A stretch of 64,000 nt of DNA from Shinella sp. UYSO24 (GTDB lineage Bacteria > Pseudomonadota > Alphaproteobacteria > Rhizobiales > Rhizobiaceae), in assembly GCA_902167985.1 (NCBI GenBank), contig CABHNZ010000018.1:42136-106135 (forward strand), read 5' to 3'. The translations under genes and the position numbers were made by a program. Below are positions 19,683 through 27,972 of this stretch, in pieces. The notes beneath the pieces were generated by a model. The model searched no databases. It saw only the letters and a program-made list of their open reading frames with translations, and had not been told where the DNA came from. The first letter of the stretch is position 1, and each line of letters starts with the position of its first letter.

Positions 19683-20063
19683 ATGCCTCTCACTCACATT
19701 GCGCTTCGTTCCGGAAAGCCGGAACCTTATCGGATAGCGATTTGCGCCGGTTTTCACCGCGCAATGACCGAAACATTCGACGTACCCGAAGACAATGATT
19801 TCCTAATCGTCACGGAGCACGAGGCGGCGAACTTCCGCTACGATGCGACCTATCTCGGCATCGCCCGCAGCGACGATCTCGTATTCATCCAGATCACCGC
19901 AAACAACACTCGCACCACCGAGCAGAAAAAAGCGCTGTTCCAGCGAATAGCGGAATTGCTTGGCAAGGATCCCGGACTTCGTCAGGAAGATATCTTCATC
20001 TCCCTTGTCGAGGTAGAGAAGGAAAACTGGTCGCTCGGCAATGGCCTCGCGCAATACGCTTGA
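19683..20063 (+). CDS. Tautomerase-superfamily protein
   Basis: A 126-residue member of the 4-oxalocrotonate tautomerase/MIF superfamily. It starts M-P-L-T-H-I at 19683, so after Met removal Pro-1, the catalytic base of the family, is exposed. It has F-D-V-P-E-D-N-D-F-L-I-V-T near 40 and the C-terminal D-I-F-I-S-L-V-E-V-E-K-E-N-W-S-L-G-N-G pattern of the double-length (two beta-alpha-beta units) type. A role in breaking down a substituted aromatic or halogenated acid is possible. It follows the alpha/beta hydrolase by 80 bases in the TetR-controlled group. Confidence 0.85.
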   Translation: MPLTHIALRSGKPEPYRIAICAGFHRAMTETFDVPEDNDFLIVTEHEAANFRYDATYLGIARSDDLVFIQITANNTRTTEQKKALFQRIAELLGKDPGLRQEDIFISLVEVEKENWSLGNGLAQYA

Positions 20064-20167
20064 CCCACGGCGGACATTCGGCGCCCTAAACTCGTTTCAA
20101 AGATCCCGGCAACTGCTGTGGGATCGGATGGGAAGCAGACAATATCTAAGGCGGATGAGATCGGTAG

Positions 20168-20305
20168 ATGACCAAATTTTACGCGTAGCGACTGCATTGG
20201 AATAAGCCTGTTGACCCGCGGCGGCCAAGGGTCTCCCCTGGTCATCGTCCCCGGCATCATGGCGGATGCCAAAAGCTGGATTGCCGTAGCGGATGCCATC
20301 AGGAT
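20168..20305 (+). pseudogene. N-terminal stub of an alpha/beta hydrolase
   Basis: From ATG 20168 the first codons (M-T-K-F-Y) and, after one missing base near 20180, T-R-G-G-Q-G-S-P-L-V-I-V-P-G-I-M-A-D-A-K-S-W form the first strand and oxyanion-hole region of an alpha/beta hydrolase. The similarity stops near 20305, where sequence belonging to the 3' side of the convergent efflux operon begins, so most of the gene, including the nucleophile, is gone. Probably a deletion joined the two. Confidence 0.55.
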
Positions 20306-20363
20306 GGTGGTGAAGGCACCGAAGGAGACAGAAGGGCGATCAACTTGCTTCGCAAATTTCCTT

Positions 20364-21282
20364 TCACAGGATCGCCCGTAACCAGGAAATTAGCATGCCT
20401 TTCGCACTGCCCGATCCCTCTGCCGTCCCCACGGCGATACTGCATGTCATGCCTGCGGCCAGCTGTACCCCATCGGGGACCGTGTCGATGCGAATACGGA
20501 CGGGAATGCGCTGTGCCAAGCGCACCCAGGTGAAGACCGGGCTGACTGTCGGCAGCAAGATGATCCGGGCTATCATTGGCATCGGCAATGCCATGGCCGA
20601 GGCTTTCTACATGACCTTTGATCGGCAAATCGAAGCCCATCAAGCGGATCGTTGTGTCATCCCCGGCGTGAACCTGAGCGATCTGCGTTTCTTCGAAATA
20701 GCCGGTGATCCAGAAGCTCTTTGCGTCAAGCACCGCAACCTTGGTTGTGCCGGCCGCCGCATAATCGCCTGGGCGCAGGCGCAGGTTCGTAAGATAGCCA
20801 TCGACGGGTGAACGTATCGTGGCTTTCTCCAGATTGAGCTTTGCCAGTGAAAGTTCGGCCATTGCCTGGGTGTAGTCCGCTTGGGCAATCGCCACCTGGC
20901 CACTGGTCTGTTCGATGGTTTCGGCTGAAACGACGCCGGTTCCCAGCCGGGTGCGGCGCTCCGCGCTTGAGGCTCGCAACGCCATGTCCTCACGCTTGGC
21001 ATCGACATTTGCCTGAGCGTTCCCGAGGGCGAGGCGGAAGCGTTCGGGATCGATCGTGTAGAGGATGTCGCCGCGATGGACAAACTGGTTGTCCACCACG
21101 GGAACGTCGCTGATTGTTCCGGAGACTTCAGGGGCGATCTGGACCACTTCTGCGCCGACGCGACCGTCTCGGGTCCAAGGCGAGATCATATAGATTTGCC
21201 AGATAATGACCACCAGGACGGCTGCGAGGGTGAGCATGGCGAGGGTAAGGGCCGTGCGGATAACGGGACTGACGATATGCAT
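20364..21282 (-). CDS. HlyD/AaeA-like membrane fusion protein, module 2 (frameshift near 20578)
   Basis: Periplasmic adaptor of the second efflux module. It starts M-H-I-V-S-P-V-I-R-T at 21282, with one membrane anchor (T-L-A-M-L-T-L-A-A-V-L-V-V-I-I), then S-P-W-T-R-D-G-R-V-G-A-E, lipoyl halves (I-A-P-E-V-S-G-T-I and R-S-P-V-D-G-Y-L-T-N-L-R-L) and, in a second frame, V-F-T-W-V-R-L-A-Q-R-I-P-V-R-I-R. The break near 20578 needs one extra or two missing bases, so it is unlike the other single-base deletions in the window. The unshifted frame runs on to 20299 and lacks the C-terminal signature. It follows DUF1656 by 8 bases. Confidence 0.82.
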
Positions 21283-21290
21283 TCGATCAC

Positions 21291-21485
21291 TCACAGAAAT
21301 ACAAGAAGACAAGCCAAAATTGAAAGCGATAGGGCAAACTCGAACAACGCCGGATGCCAGACAGAGCGGAACACTCCAACCCTCGCAAGAATTGCGCGAA
21401 GCAAAAGAAAGAGCGGCACTGATAGAGCGACATAGAGCATGAACGGCGCTATATAAACGCCGCCTAGATTAACTTCACTTAGCAT
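21291..21485 (-). CDS. DUF1656 family small membrane protein, module 2
   Basis: A 64-residue protein with two membrane helices and the signature V-F-R-S-V-W-H-P-A-L-F-E-F-A-L. It starts M-L-S-E-V-N-L-G-G-V-Y at 21485, overlapping the end of the FUSC gene by 11 bases, and ends just before the fusion-protein gene. Same gene order as module 1, but sequence identity looks low, so the modules are old paralogs or separate acquisitions. Confidence 0.85.
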   Translation of the reverse strand: MLSEVNLGGVYIAPFMLYVALSVPLFLLLRAILARVGVFRSVWHPALFEFALSLSILACLLVFL

Positions 21486-23625
21486 AATCTTTTCTTATTA
21501 TTTTGGAGGAGGAGTCCGACATTATTTCGGCTAATCTAGCGATGTCGGCGAACAAGGCGGCGCAGCGGTAGGCAGTTCTTTTTACCTCGGGCGTTGCCTG
21601 GTTGAGATGGATGAGAAGCTCAGCTGTGTAGCCTGCTGCCGCAGCCAGGGCGGGCGGGTCACGCCGATAGCGGTGAAGATCCTGGAGGCCATGCCATGCC
21701 AAGAATTTGACGACGGTCGGTAGATTGCGCGTTCCCCGGATTTCATGAATACGGCGTGTTGCCCGGCTGACATGGAGCATGACGAAGCTCTCCGAAATCA
21801 GCTGCGCCGATTTTGTTGCATTGCCCTTGAGGAGACTCGCGATTCGCACCAGACGCTGATGCTGCAGGTGCTCGAATGCGAGCCGGTGAAGCCGTGGCGG
21901 CCTTACCAAGATCGCCTGAGTGTCGCGCTGGAGAGCCGCGCCGATCCGGATCGCGTCTCGTGTTGCTACGCGTGGAAAAAATATCCGGAAGCTCAAAAGG
22001 GTGCAGAAGCCAGAAAGCACGAATGCGAGCGAAGAATTCAGGTAGTTGCCGATATCGTAGAGCATGGGATTGGTCGGTCCGACCAGAGTCATGAAGGTCA
22101 ACAAATAGGCCGTGCCGGCTGGACCAGTCTTCGGATTGGTCGTTGCATAGAGACCCGCAATCCAGAACGGTGCCATCGTCAAGATAAGAAGCGGGAAGCC
22201 GCTGATATGGGGTAGGAGGCCGAAGCTACAAATGAAGCCGGCGAAGACTGCGACGACGATACCTTTGGTAAATTCGGCAGATGCAAGAACGGGATTGGGC
22301 GTCATAGCAAGCAAGCCGCAAAACGGCGCAACCAGCAGGATCGTCAAAGGCGCGAATGTCCACGCCGATGCAATCCAGAACGTACCTGCGCACAATACCG
22401 CAAGCAGGGCTCTGATACCGTTGTCCACTGCACCACGGGGATCGAGTTGAAAACGGAATCGGACAGATGGCGCTGGTGGCGCAGGCTGGCTAAACTGGAT
22501 GAGCGCAGTGATTGCCGTTTCGAAGTCTTCTGCCATCTCATCAAGGCGGTCGAAAACAATGAGATCCGCCAACATGCCCGTCAACGGGGTCGCCTCGGCT
22601 GCCCTGTCGGACCGATCGAAAAACGTGCGGTCTTCTGCCTTCGCCCGTATGGCATCGAGCTGTCGCCGCAGGTCTGTGATGGCATGTCGGGCCTCGATCG
22701 AGCCGGTCAGGCCGGCCCTGAGCTTTTGCGAAGCCTCGTGGAAGGCCTTATGTGCAATAGACCGCCCTTCTTCGGCAAGCGCGCTCCCAGCATTGGCATA
22801 ATCCTGCCCGGTGGCGACGACGACGGCAAACAAAGCGGCCATGGCCTGACGGATCGTGCCGGCCCGCAGGGCAACATCCGCTGCTTCGGCAGCACTGAAT
22901 TCGAGCAGGTCATCGATGCTGTGGAGATCGCTCACCAAGGCGTGCTGTTGGGTAATCAGCGATGCACTGTCCGACGGACAAGGGGCATCGAGGGAAGTCG
23001 CCGTCAACCTGCCGACAGCTTCGGCTAGCTGGCCAAGTCGCACTCTTAGCTTTCCGGATGTTGTCCGTCGACTCAGGAGGGCCGTTGTGAGGCTGAGCGC
23101 GACAACACCTAGCGTGACTACCGAAACGCGACCGACCGCGTGATCGAAAATCAAGTCAGGCGCGTCTATAGCGCCATAAATGACGAGGCCGATGGTGTAT
23201 CCAGCCACCACGGCGCCATAGCTGCGAAAGTGTCGCAAGAGGCTGGCCACGCCAACGCACAGCCCCAACCAAAGGGCAAAACCAAAGATAAACAGCGCTG
23301 GTGCTTGCGCAAATAAATCCATCAGCACCACAGCAACTACCGCACCCAATATCGAGCCAATTATCCGCCAGGCACCCTTCGAAAGCGTGATACCCTGGAT
23401 CGGATGCGCGACGAGGAAAACTGTCGTTGCCGCAGAATAGGGCGTCTCAAGTTGCAGACCATAGGCCATACCGAGTGCGATCGTGGCTGCGAGGACTACG
23501 CGCCCGATATAGGCCCAGCGCGTCGTAAACATATCCATCTTGAAGATATACGCTGACATCCGCTTTGCGGTCGTCATGAGGAATGGACTGTTTGCCAGGG
23601 TCGTTTGTAGGGCGAGGTTACTCAT
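21475..23625 (-). CDS. FUSC (AaeB-like) efflux permease, module 2
   Basis: An intact 716-residue inner-membrane transporter. Two membrane blocks (residues about 40-190, starting W-A-Y-I-G-R-V-V-L-A-A-T-I-A-L, and about 400-560) are each followed by a soluble helical domain, the normal FUSC layout. V-F-L-V-A-H-P-I-Q-G-I-T-L-S-K-G is the conserved first-block motif. With DUF1656 and HlyD it forms an AaeXAB-like pump for aromatic carboxylates or similar compounds; the true substrate is not shown. The start M-S-N-L-A-L-Q-T-T is 104 bases from the AGGATCATCCTA palindrome, so it may share a regulator with the TonB receptor. Confidence 0.9.
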   Translation of the reverse strand: MSNLALQTTLANSPFLMTTAKRMSAYIFKMDMFTTRWAYIGRVVLAATIALGMAYGLQLETPYSAATTVFLVAHPIQGITLSKGAWRIIGSILGAVVAVVLMDLFAQAPALFIFGFALWLGLCVGVASLLRHFRSYGAVVAGYTIGLVIYGAIDAPDLIFDHAVGRVSVVTLGVVALSLTTALLSRRTTSGKLRVRLGQLAEAVGRLTATSLDAPCPSDSASLITQQHALVSDLHSIDDLLEFSAAEAADVALRAGTIRQAMAALFAVVVATGQDYANAGSALAEEGRSIAHKAFHEASQKLRAGLTGSIEARHAITDLRRQLDAIRAKAEDRTFFDRSDRAAEATPLTGMLADLIVFDRLDEMAEDFETAITALIQFSQPAPPAPSVRFRFQLDPRGAVDNGIRALLAVLCAGTFWIASAWTFAPLTILLVAPFCGLLAMTPNPVLASAEFTKGIVVAVFAGFICSFGLLPHISGFPLLILTMAPFWIAGLYATTNPKTGPAGTAYLLTFMTLVGPTNPMLYDIGNYLNSSLAFVLSGFCTLLSFRIFFPRVATRDAIRIGAALQRDTQAILVRPPRLHRLAFEHLQHQRLVRIASLLKGNATKSAQLISESFVMLHVSRATRRIHEIRGTRNLPTVVKFLAWHGLQDLHRYRRDPPALAAAAGYTAELLIHLNQATPEVKRTAYRCAALFADIARLAEIMSDSSSKIIRKDYAK

Positions 23626-23728
23626 TGCAGCTTCTCGGTCGCGCCAGCTTGGCTAGATATGCAATCAAGGTGAAGACGTTGGGAGCATCCACGCAAGAGA
23701 TGGTGAACGCCTTGGCTTTTTCATATAT

Positions 23729-23759
23729 AGGATCATCCTATGTTTATTCTAATGTCAAG
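23729..23759. promoter_or_regulatory. Shared operator-like palindrome (copy 2) and -35 on the minus strand
   Basis: ATAGGAT-C-ATCCTAT (23727-23741) is a 15-base palindrome. It is followed by TGTTTA and, read on the minus strand, preceded by TTGACA (23754-23759). AGGATCATCCTA and TGTTTA also occur at 6616-6640 upstream of the TonB receptor. Its position is right for control of the FUSC operon starting at 23625. Confidence 0.55.
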
Positions 23760-23785
23760 CCACCGGCTCGTTTTCGTTGAGCCAG

Positions 23786-24505
23786 TTAAATGTCCGAGGC
23801 AGGTTTCTGTTGATGAATGGGCTCCAGATGTGAAAGCCATTCAACGATGATCTCTGCCAGTCGTTGCGGAACTTCCAAAGGCATCATGTGGCCCGAGCCG
23901 TCGATCATCTTCAACGTTGAATGGCGCAATCCACGATGAAGTTCAAACGCCTCTTCGTTGGATCTCAGCCTGTCCTGTTCGGCGGCTATTATCAGGGCGC
24001 GACACCGTATGGCGTCTAGGTCGGCGCGCTCATCGCGTCTCGCAAGTGACATTTGGCGCCCGAACACTTCACCTCCAAGCCGTCTCCCGGCCGCTTGAAT
24101 GAATGAAATCAGATCCAGACGATCCGCATTGCGCGGATGAAGCGAGGACTTTATGGCGGCGGAGCTCAGTCCTTTGAATGCCACTGCACCTTGTCCCGCT
24201 TCCGCTGCCGATCGTCGTTCCTGGATATCATTGTTTCCACGAGCAGAAGTCGCGATTTGAACCAGGCCCGCGACCCGCTCTGGGGCCTGACGAGCGATCT
24301 CACGTGCAACATAACCCCCCATCGAAAAGCCGATCACCACGAATTCCGACGGCGCATGACGGAGGGCACGTTTCGCCATTTCGAAAATGGAGGAGTCGCG
24401 CGACAAGTCGACATGGGTTATTGGCCCATAATGAGCGAGCAATGGCTCGACATCGTGCCAGAGTTGGTCATCGAGCATGAATCCAGGAACGAGAAGAATC
24501 GCCAT
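23786..24505 (-). CDS. Alpha/beta hydrolase
   Basis: A 239-residue hydrolase starting M-A-I-L-L-V-P-G-F-M-L-D-D-Q-L-W at 24505. The nucleophile is in G-F-S-M-G-G-Y near residue 85, the acid probably in A-E-Q-D-R-L-R near 180, and the His in D-G-S-G-H-M-M-P-L-E near 211, so the triad is complete. The family includes esterases and lactonases; no substrate can be assigned. It starts 13 bases after the stop of the YbaK-like gene, so both belong to one operon. The frame extends to 24622, but that part overlaps the neighbour. Confidence 0.85.
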   Translation of the reverse strand: MAILLVPGFMLDDQLWHDVEPLLAHYGPITHVDLSRDSSIFEMAKRALRHAPSEFVVIGFSMGGYVAREIARQAPERVAGLVQIATSARGNNDIQERRSAAEAGQGAVAFKGLSSAAIKSSLHPRNADRLDLISFIQAAGRRLGGEVFGRQMSLARRDERADLDAIRCRALIIAAEQDRLRSNEEAFELHRGLRHSTLKMIDGSGHMMPLEVPQRLAEIIVEWLSHLEPIHQQKPASDI

Positions 24506-24518
24506 TGCCCAGAAGGTC

Positions 24519-25001
24519 CTATGCCGTGGGTATAATGGATGCGCCGATGGCCTCGCAGAGTTTGATAGGATCAACGGCAAAAACCGCATTTGGAGCGCCC
24601 GCGGCGGCCCAAACGAGTTCATGGTCGAGCAAGCTTCGATGCATGAATACGGGTATCGATGAAAGGTGTCCCAGAGGCGCTACGCCGCCAATTGCAAAAC
24701 CTGCCTCCTCCCTTACACGCTTCGCGGTAGAGCGATTTAACGCTCCGCCAGCAACATCAGCCGCTGCATTTAGGTCTGCCTGCCTATCGCCAGGGATCAG
24801 AAGCAGAACCAACTTTCCATCGCTCTGGCGCTCGAATATCAGCGATTTTACGATTTGTGATAGTTCGCACCCGCATGCCTGCGCCGCATCTTCGGCCGTG
24901 TGAGTGCTCGTAGGCATTTCCAATATCTCGATTGATAACCCGAGTTGCCGGGCCGCTTCCCTCACTCTAGAGACACTCCCTTCGTTCATGCCGAACTCCA
25001 T
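24519..25001 (-). CDS. YbaK/EbsC-type aminoacyl-tRNA deacylase
   Basis: A 160-residue single-domain editing protein of the INS/YbaK superfamily, which hydrolyses mischarged tRNA (for example Cys-tRNA-Pro). Diagnostic features are T-A-E-D-A-A-Q-A-C-G-C, I-V-K-S-L-I-F with the conserved Lys, L-L-I-P-G-D-R-Q-A-D, and the G-F-A-I-G-G-V-A-P-L-G loop that closes the active site. It may start at 25001 (M-E-F-G-M-N-E) or at the second Met. It is followed by an alpha/beta hydrolase and is divergent from a LysR gene (25287). Confidence 0.88.
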   Translation of the reverse strand: MEFGMNEGSVSRVREAARQLGLSIEILEMPTSTHTAEDAAQACGCELSQIVKSLIFERQSDGKLVLLLIPGDRQADLNAAADVAGGALNRSTAKRVREEAGFAIGGVAPLGHLSSIPVFMHRSLLDHELVWAAAGAPNAVFAVDPIKLCEAIGASIIPTA

Positions 25002-25286
25002 TTCAGCGCTGTTGTCGTCTGCCGCACCACGGTCTCGTGGTGATCAACAACCGTGGTTTCACCCGTTTGATGATCCGTAGAACGAACATATCGAACTCCA
25101 GGATCAAATAAGAACAGAAAGAATGATCTAAAATTCGAATTGCCTGTAAAAGCATGATCCGCCGGTCAGAGCCGGGAGCTGTTGGTTTGACCCGCTTGAA
25201 AACTCTCACATCTGAACTACGGAGTCGGGCGGAACAGAAAGACTCAAAGCAGGCGCCTGCTAGTGTGAAGAAGAAGGTGACCAAAC

Positions 25287-26174
25287 ATGGGTGTTCCCCT
25301 TAATCTCGATATCGACGTCCTGCGCTCATTCGTAACCGGCTTCACGCTCGGCAGTTTTGCAAAGGCGGCGGACAAGCTCGGCCGCTCCCCTGCGGCAGTG
25401 AGTCTGCAGATGCGCAAGCTGGAGGCGCAGGTCGGCCACACACTATTCCGGAAAAATGGTCGTGGAATGGTCCTGACCGAATCCGGCGAGACCATGCTTT
25501 CGTATGCAAGGCGTCTGCTCGACCTGAACGATGAAGCGGTCCTGGCCATGCAGCATCTCGCCGGGATGGAAGGATGGGTGCGTCTGGGCCTGCCGCAAGA
25601 CCTTGCCGAGACATCTCTACCGGCCTTGCTCGGCCGGTTCTCACGCGCCTATCCGGATGTCAGAGTATCGGTGCGCGTCGAACGCGGGTCGCGACTGGTG
25701 GAACTCGTCAACGAGGGCGAACTCGATCTTGCCCTGACATGGGGGAAGCTTGCCTCTGCCCATTCGCGGCTGATCGGGTTCTTCGATGTCGTCTGGATCG
25801 GAACGCAGACTTTTCAGCGGCAGCCGAACGACACCATTCCGCTTATTGCTTTCGATCCACCCTGCTCGTTTCGCGCCAGGGCGATCGAAGCCCTGGAAGG
25901 ATATGGCTTGACCTGGCAACATGTGTTCGCAAGCTCGGGACTTGCCGGCCTCTGGGCTGCGGTGACCGCGGGTCTCGGGGTCACCGCAAGGATTGCCGAG
26001 GTCGCTCCCGGCTCGCTTCAAATCCTAGATCCTCAATCGAGCGGCTTGCCGCCTCTGGGCCAACTCGAACTTTGTCTGCACGCGTCCACAGCCAATCCGG
26101 TCGGTGCCGTGGGAAGATTTCGTGACCTGCTTATCGACGAAATCGCCGCGCATTCCCACGCTCGGGCATCGTAA
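25287..26174 (+). CDS. LysR-family regulator
   Basis: A 295-residue regulator. The helix-turn-helix (residues about 8-66) has L-G-S-F-A-K-A-A-D-K-L-G-R-S-P-A-A-V-S-L-Q and L-F-R-K-N-G-R-G-M-V-L-T-E-S-G. The periplasmic-binding-like effector domain follows (G-W-V-R-L-G-L-P-Q-D, then A-A-V-T-A-G-L-G-V-T-A-R). It lies between the divergent YbaK operon (start 25001, 285 bases away) and a convergent lipocalin-like gene. The YbaK-hydrolase pair is the likely target. The 25002-25286 gap has no palindrome I could single out. Confidence 0.88.
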   Translation: MGVPLNLDIDVLRSFVTGFTLGSFAKAADKLGRSPAAVSLQMRKLEAQVGHTLFRKNGRGMVLTESGETMLSYARRLLDLNDEAVLAMQHLAGMEGWVRLGLPQDLAETSLPALLGRFSRAYPDVRVSVRVERGSRLVELVNEGELDLALTWGKLASAHSRLIGFFDVVWIGTQTFQRQPNDTIPLIAFDPPCSFRARAIEALEGYGLTWQHVFASSGLAGLWAAVTAGLGVTARIAEVAPGSLQILDPQSSGLPPLGQLELCLHASTANPVGAVGRFRDLLIDEIAAHSHARAS

Positions 26175-26186
26175 TGAAGGTGGCCG

Positions 26187-26705
26187 TCATTTGCTGCGCG
26201 CCCAAGTCGTGACCGGTATGTCTCCATTGGGGCGTGGCGGGACGCTGTAGCGAATCTGGTTATTTTCCAGTTTGAACGAGCGGACCTGCTTCTGGCCCTC
26301 CCAATTGGGAAAGGAGGAGTTCTCGATTTCGAATGTCAGCGTCCGCAAGGCGAGATCCACCACCAGGATCCCGAAATGCGTGCTTTCTCCAACGATCGCA
26401 TCCTTGTATTCCGACGGCGTCGCGGTGGTCTTGTCGCCGGATGCGAACCGGGGGCGGTTCTGCTTGAAGATCTGCGTGGAATAATGCCCGGATGCATCGA
26501 TCATCATCAGGCCCTTTGGCGCGTTCCCGTAGTCGGGATCCGGCGTTTCTGTGCCGTCCTTGTGAATGACATCCGTGCCCGCCAGTTCCCAAGTGCCGAC
26601 GATTCCCGGCGGTATCTCGGCTGAGTTCGCCGCGGCTGCGCCGTTGAGGCCGATGGCCACGATGGAGAGGATGAAGGGTCGGATATTAAAGTTTAGGAAA
26701 GTCAT
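26187..26705 (-). CDS. Secreted lipocalin-like domain protein
   Basis: A 172-residue protein starting M-T-F-L-N-F-N-I at 26705; an upstream extension to 26768 is less likely. A signal peptide (F-I-L-S-I-V-A-I-G-L-N-G-A-A-A-A-N-S-A) suggests export. The mature part begins G-I-V-G-T-W-E-L-A-G-T-D, the G-x-W motif of bacterial lipocalin-like domains, and continues with K-G-L-M-M-I-D-A-S-G-H-Y-S-T-Q. Proteins of this group often sit near polyketide or aromatic-degradation genes; the ligand is unknown. It is convergent with the LysR gene. Confidence 0.78.
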   Translation of the reverse strand: MTFLNFNIRPFILSIVAIGLNGAAAANSAEIPPGIVGTWELAGTDVIHKDGTETPDPDYGNAPKGLMMIDASGHYSTQIFKQNRPRFASGDKTTATPSEYKDAIVGESTHFGILVVDLALRTLTFEIENSSFPNWEGQKQVRSFKLENNQIRYSVPPRPNGDIPVTTWARSK

Positions 26706-26904
26706 GGATCGTCTCTCTCGTTTTGCTGTCGCGGTGTCGCGAGGCTGTTTTGGGCTCGCGCCCGACATTGAGGATAGCCAGACCGCGGTGTTCGAAAAAT
26801 TTTGTAATTCTCAACTGAGACGCAAGGAAAGCTAAAGCAATGCGGCATTGGCCTAGCTGTCGCCGCGGAAACTTTTAGTCGGCAAAGCTTAGTATCCGCC
26901 TCAA

Positions 26905-26932
26905 AAGAGCGGGGTTCTTTCCACAACCCCGC
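26905..26932 (-). terminator. Hairpin terminator of the MFS-EthD operon
   Basis: GCGGGGTT (26909-26916) pairs perfectly with AACCCCGC (26925-26932) around an 8-base loop. Read on the minus strand the stem is followed by TCTTTTG. It is 39 bases downstream of the EthD stop, so it probably ends that operon. Confidence 0.6.
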
Positions 26933-26970
26933 ATTCGCGCTCAGCGGGCCTGCTTGATCCTTGGCGGGGC

Positions 26971-27972
26971 TTAGAAAACGGTCGCCCGTTCCGGACCGAG
27001 TTGATCGACCACGGTGAATGCCGCACCTGTCCAATATTCGCCGGCGTTGGTGTTGGCGATGGTTGTCTCGGCCATTTCAATCGCCTTGCAATCTTCTGAG
27101 AGTAGGAACGTCTCCAGTTCCCTCATCGAGGCAAAGGCCATCATAGTGATCCCGTCGATCCCGCTTGTCGCCGGGTGATAGAAGGGCTGGCCTTCCGTTT
27201 CCGGGCCAATGTTGTGAAGCTCAACGTATCGCTTGACCGGGCGGCTTTCCGGCTGCGCCATCACCAGCCTGGCATGATCGCTTAGCCAGAGCCGCTGGAA
27301 TGTCTCCCGGTTGAGTTCGCCCCGGCGGACATGGGTCTTCACGAGAATAAAGGCGTCGTCGCCGACGCTGTTCGGAATCAATATGAACTGCCGCGCTAAA
27401 ACAGGGGCGAGATCACGAAAGATCGTCTGGTCTTCCGGCAAGATTTTTCGCCGGACACGGTCCGTGCCGAGCATGGTTGCGAGATCGTCTAAGCTCGCAA
27501 AATTGAGATACGCGACGCCATCCCAGTTGGGGCGACGATAAGGTTCGATATGACCGATCACGGTATCGAACAACGCTCCCGCCGCGTCGAGAGGCGGCAT
27601 GTAGGGCAGGGGTCGGTTGCTAGTCGGACCTGCGGCAAGGCGATGTATTTGATCGTATCGCAATAGCCGATTGATGGTCTCCTGGTCCTGGGCGGTTTCG
27701 GGATGAAGAAAGCGCACGCCATGCACTTTTCGCCAATATTCCCCCCACATTTCGAAATTTAAGTTGGGATCTGGCTCGAACGCATTGTCTTTAGGGGCGG
27801 CGGCAGGATCGAGGACGACTCGCCCGGACTTGTCGAGGATATGTCCTGATGCGCGGCTACGCCGATCAAGCGGCGTCGCATCGGCCCGCGACAGGAACGA
27901 GAACAACACGGTGAGCGGCAGTGCGCTGGCGGCGGCATTTACGGGTGATTCTGGCGCAGTAGTCGGGCTCAT
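26971..27972 (-). CDS. EthD-domain protein
   Basis: A 333-residue protein starting M-S-P-T-T-A-P at 27972, overlapping the MFS stop by ATGA. It has two ferredoxin-like EthD modules. The first ends near residue 200. The second has V-K-T-H-V-R-R-G-E-L-N-R-E-T-F, W-L-S-D-H-A-R-L-V and Y-H-P-A-T-S-G-I-D-G-I-T. EthD proteins accompany oxidative degradation systems and some act as small dehydratases or isomerases. The MFS partner suggests an export or uptake and conversion pair. A decayed piece of a second copy is at 40212-40505. Confidence 0.75.
   Translation of the reverse strand: MSPTTAPESPVNAAASALPLTVLFSFLSRADATPLDRRSRASGHILDKSGRVVLDPAAAPKDNAFEPDPNLNFEMWGEYWRKVHGVRFLHPETAQDQETINRLLRYDQIHRLAAGPTSNRPLPYMPPLDAAGALFDTVIGHIEPYRRPNWDGVAYLNFASLDDLATMLGTDRVRRKILPEDQTIFRDLAPVLARQFILIPNSVGDDAFILVKTHVRRGELNRETFQRLWLSDHARLVMAQPESRPVKRYVELHNIGPETEGQPFYHPATSGIDGITMMAFASMRELETFLLSEDCKAIEMAETTIANTNAGEYWTGAAFTVVDQLGPERATVF

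Noticed and set aside
20299..20363. C-terminal extension of HlyD module 2 in the unshifted frame to 20299
   Set aside because: The shifted frame ending at 20364 contains the conserved W-V-R-L-A-Q-R-I-P-V-R-I signature, so the unshifted tail is an artefact of the frame break.
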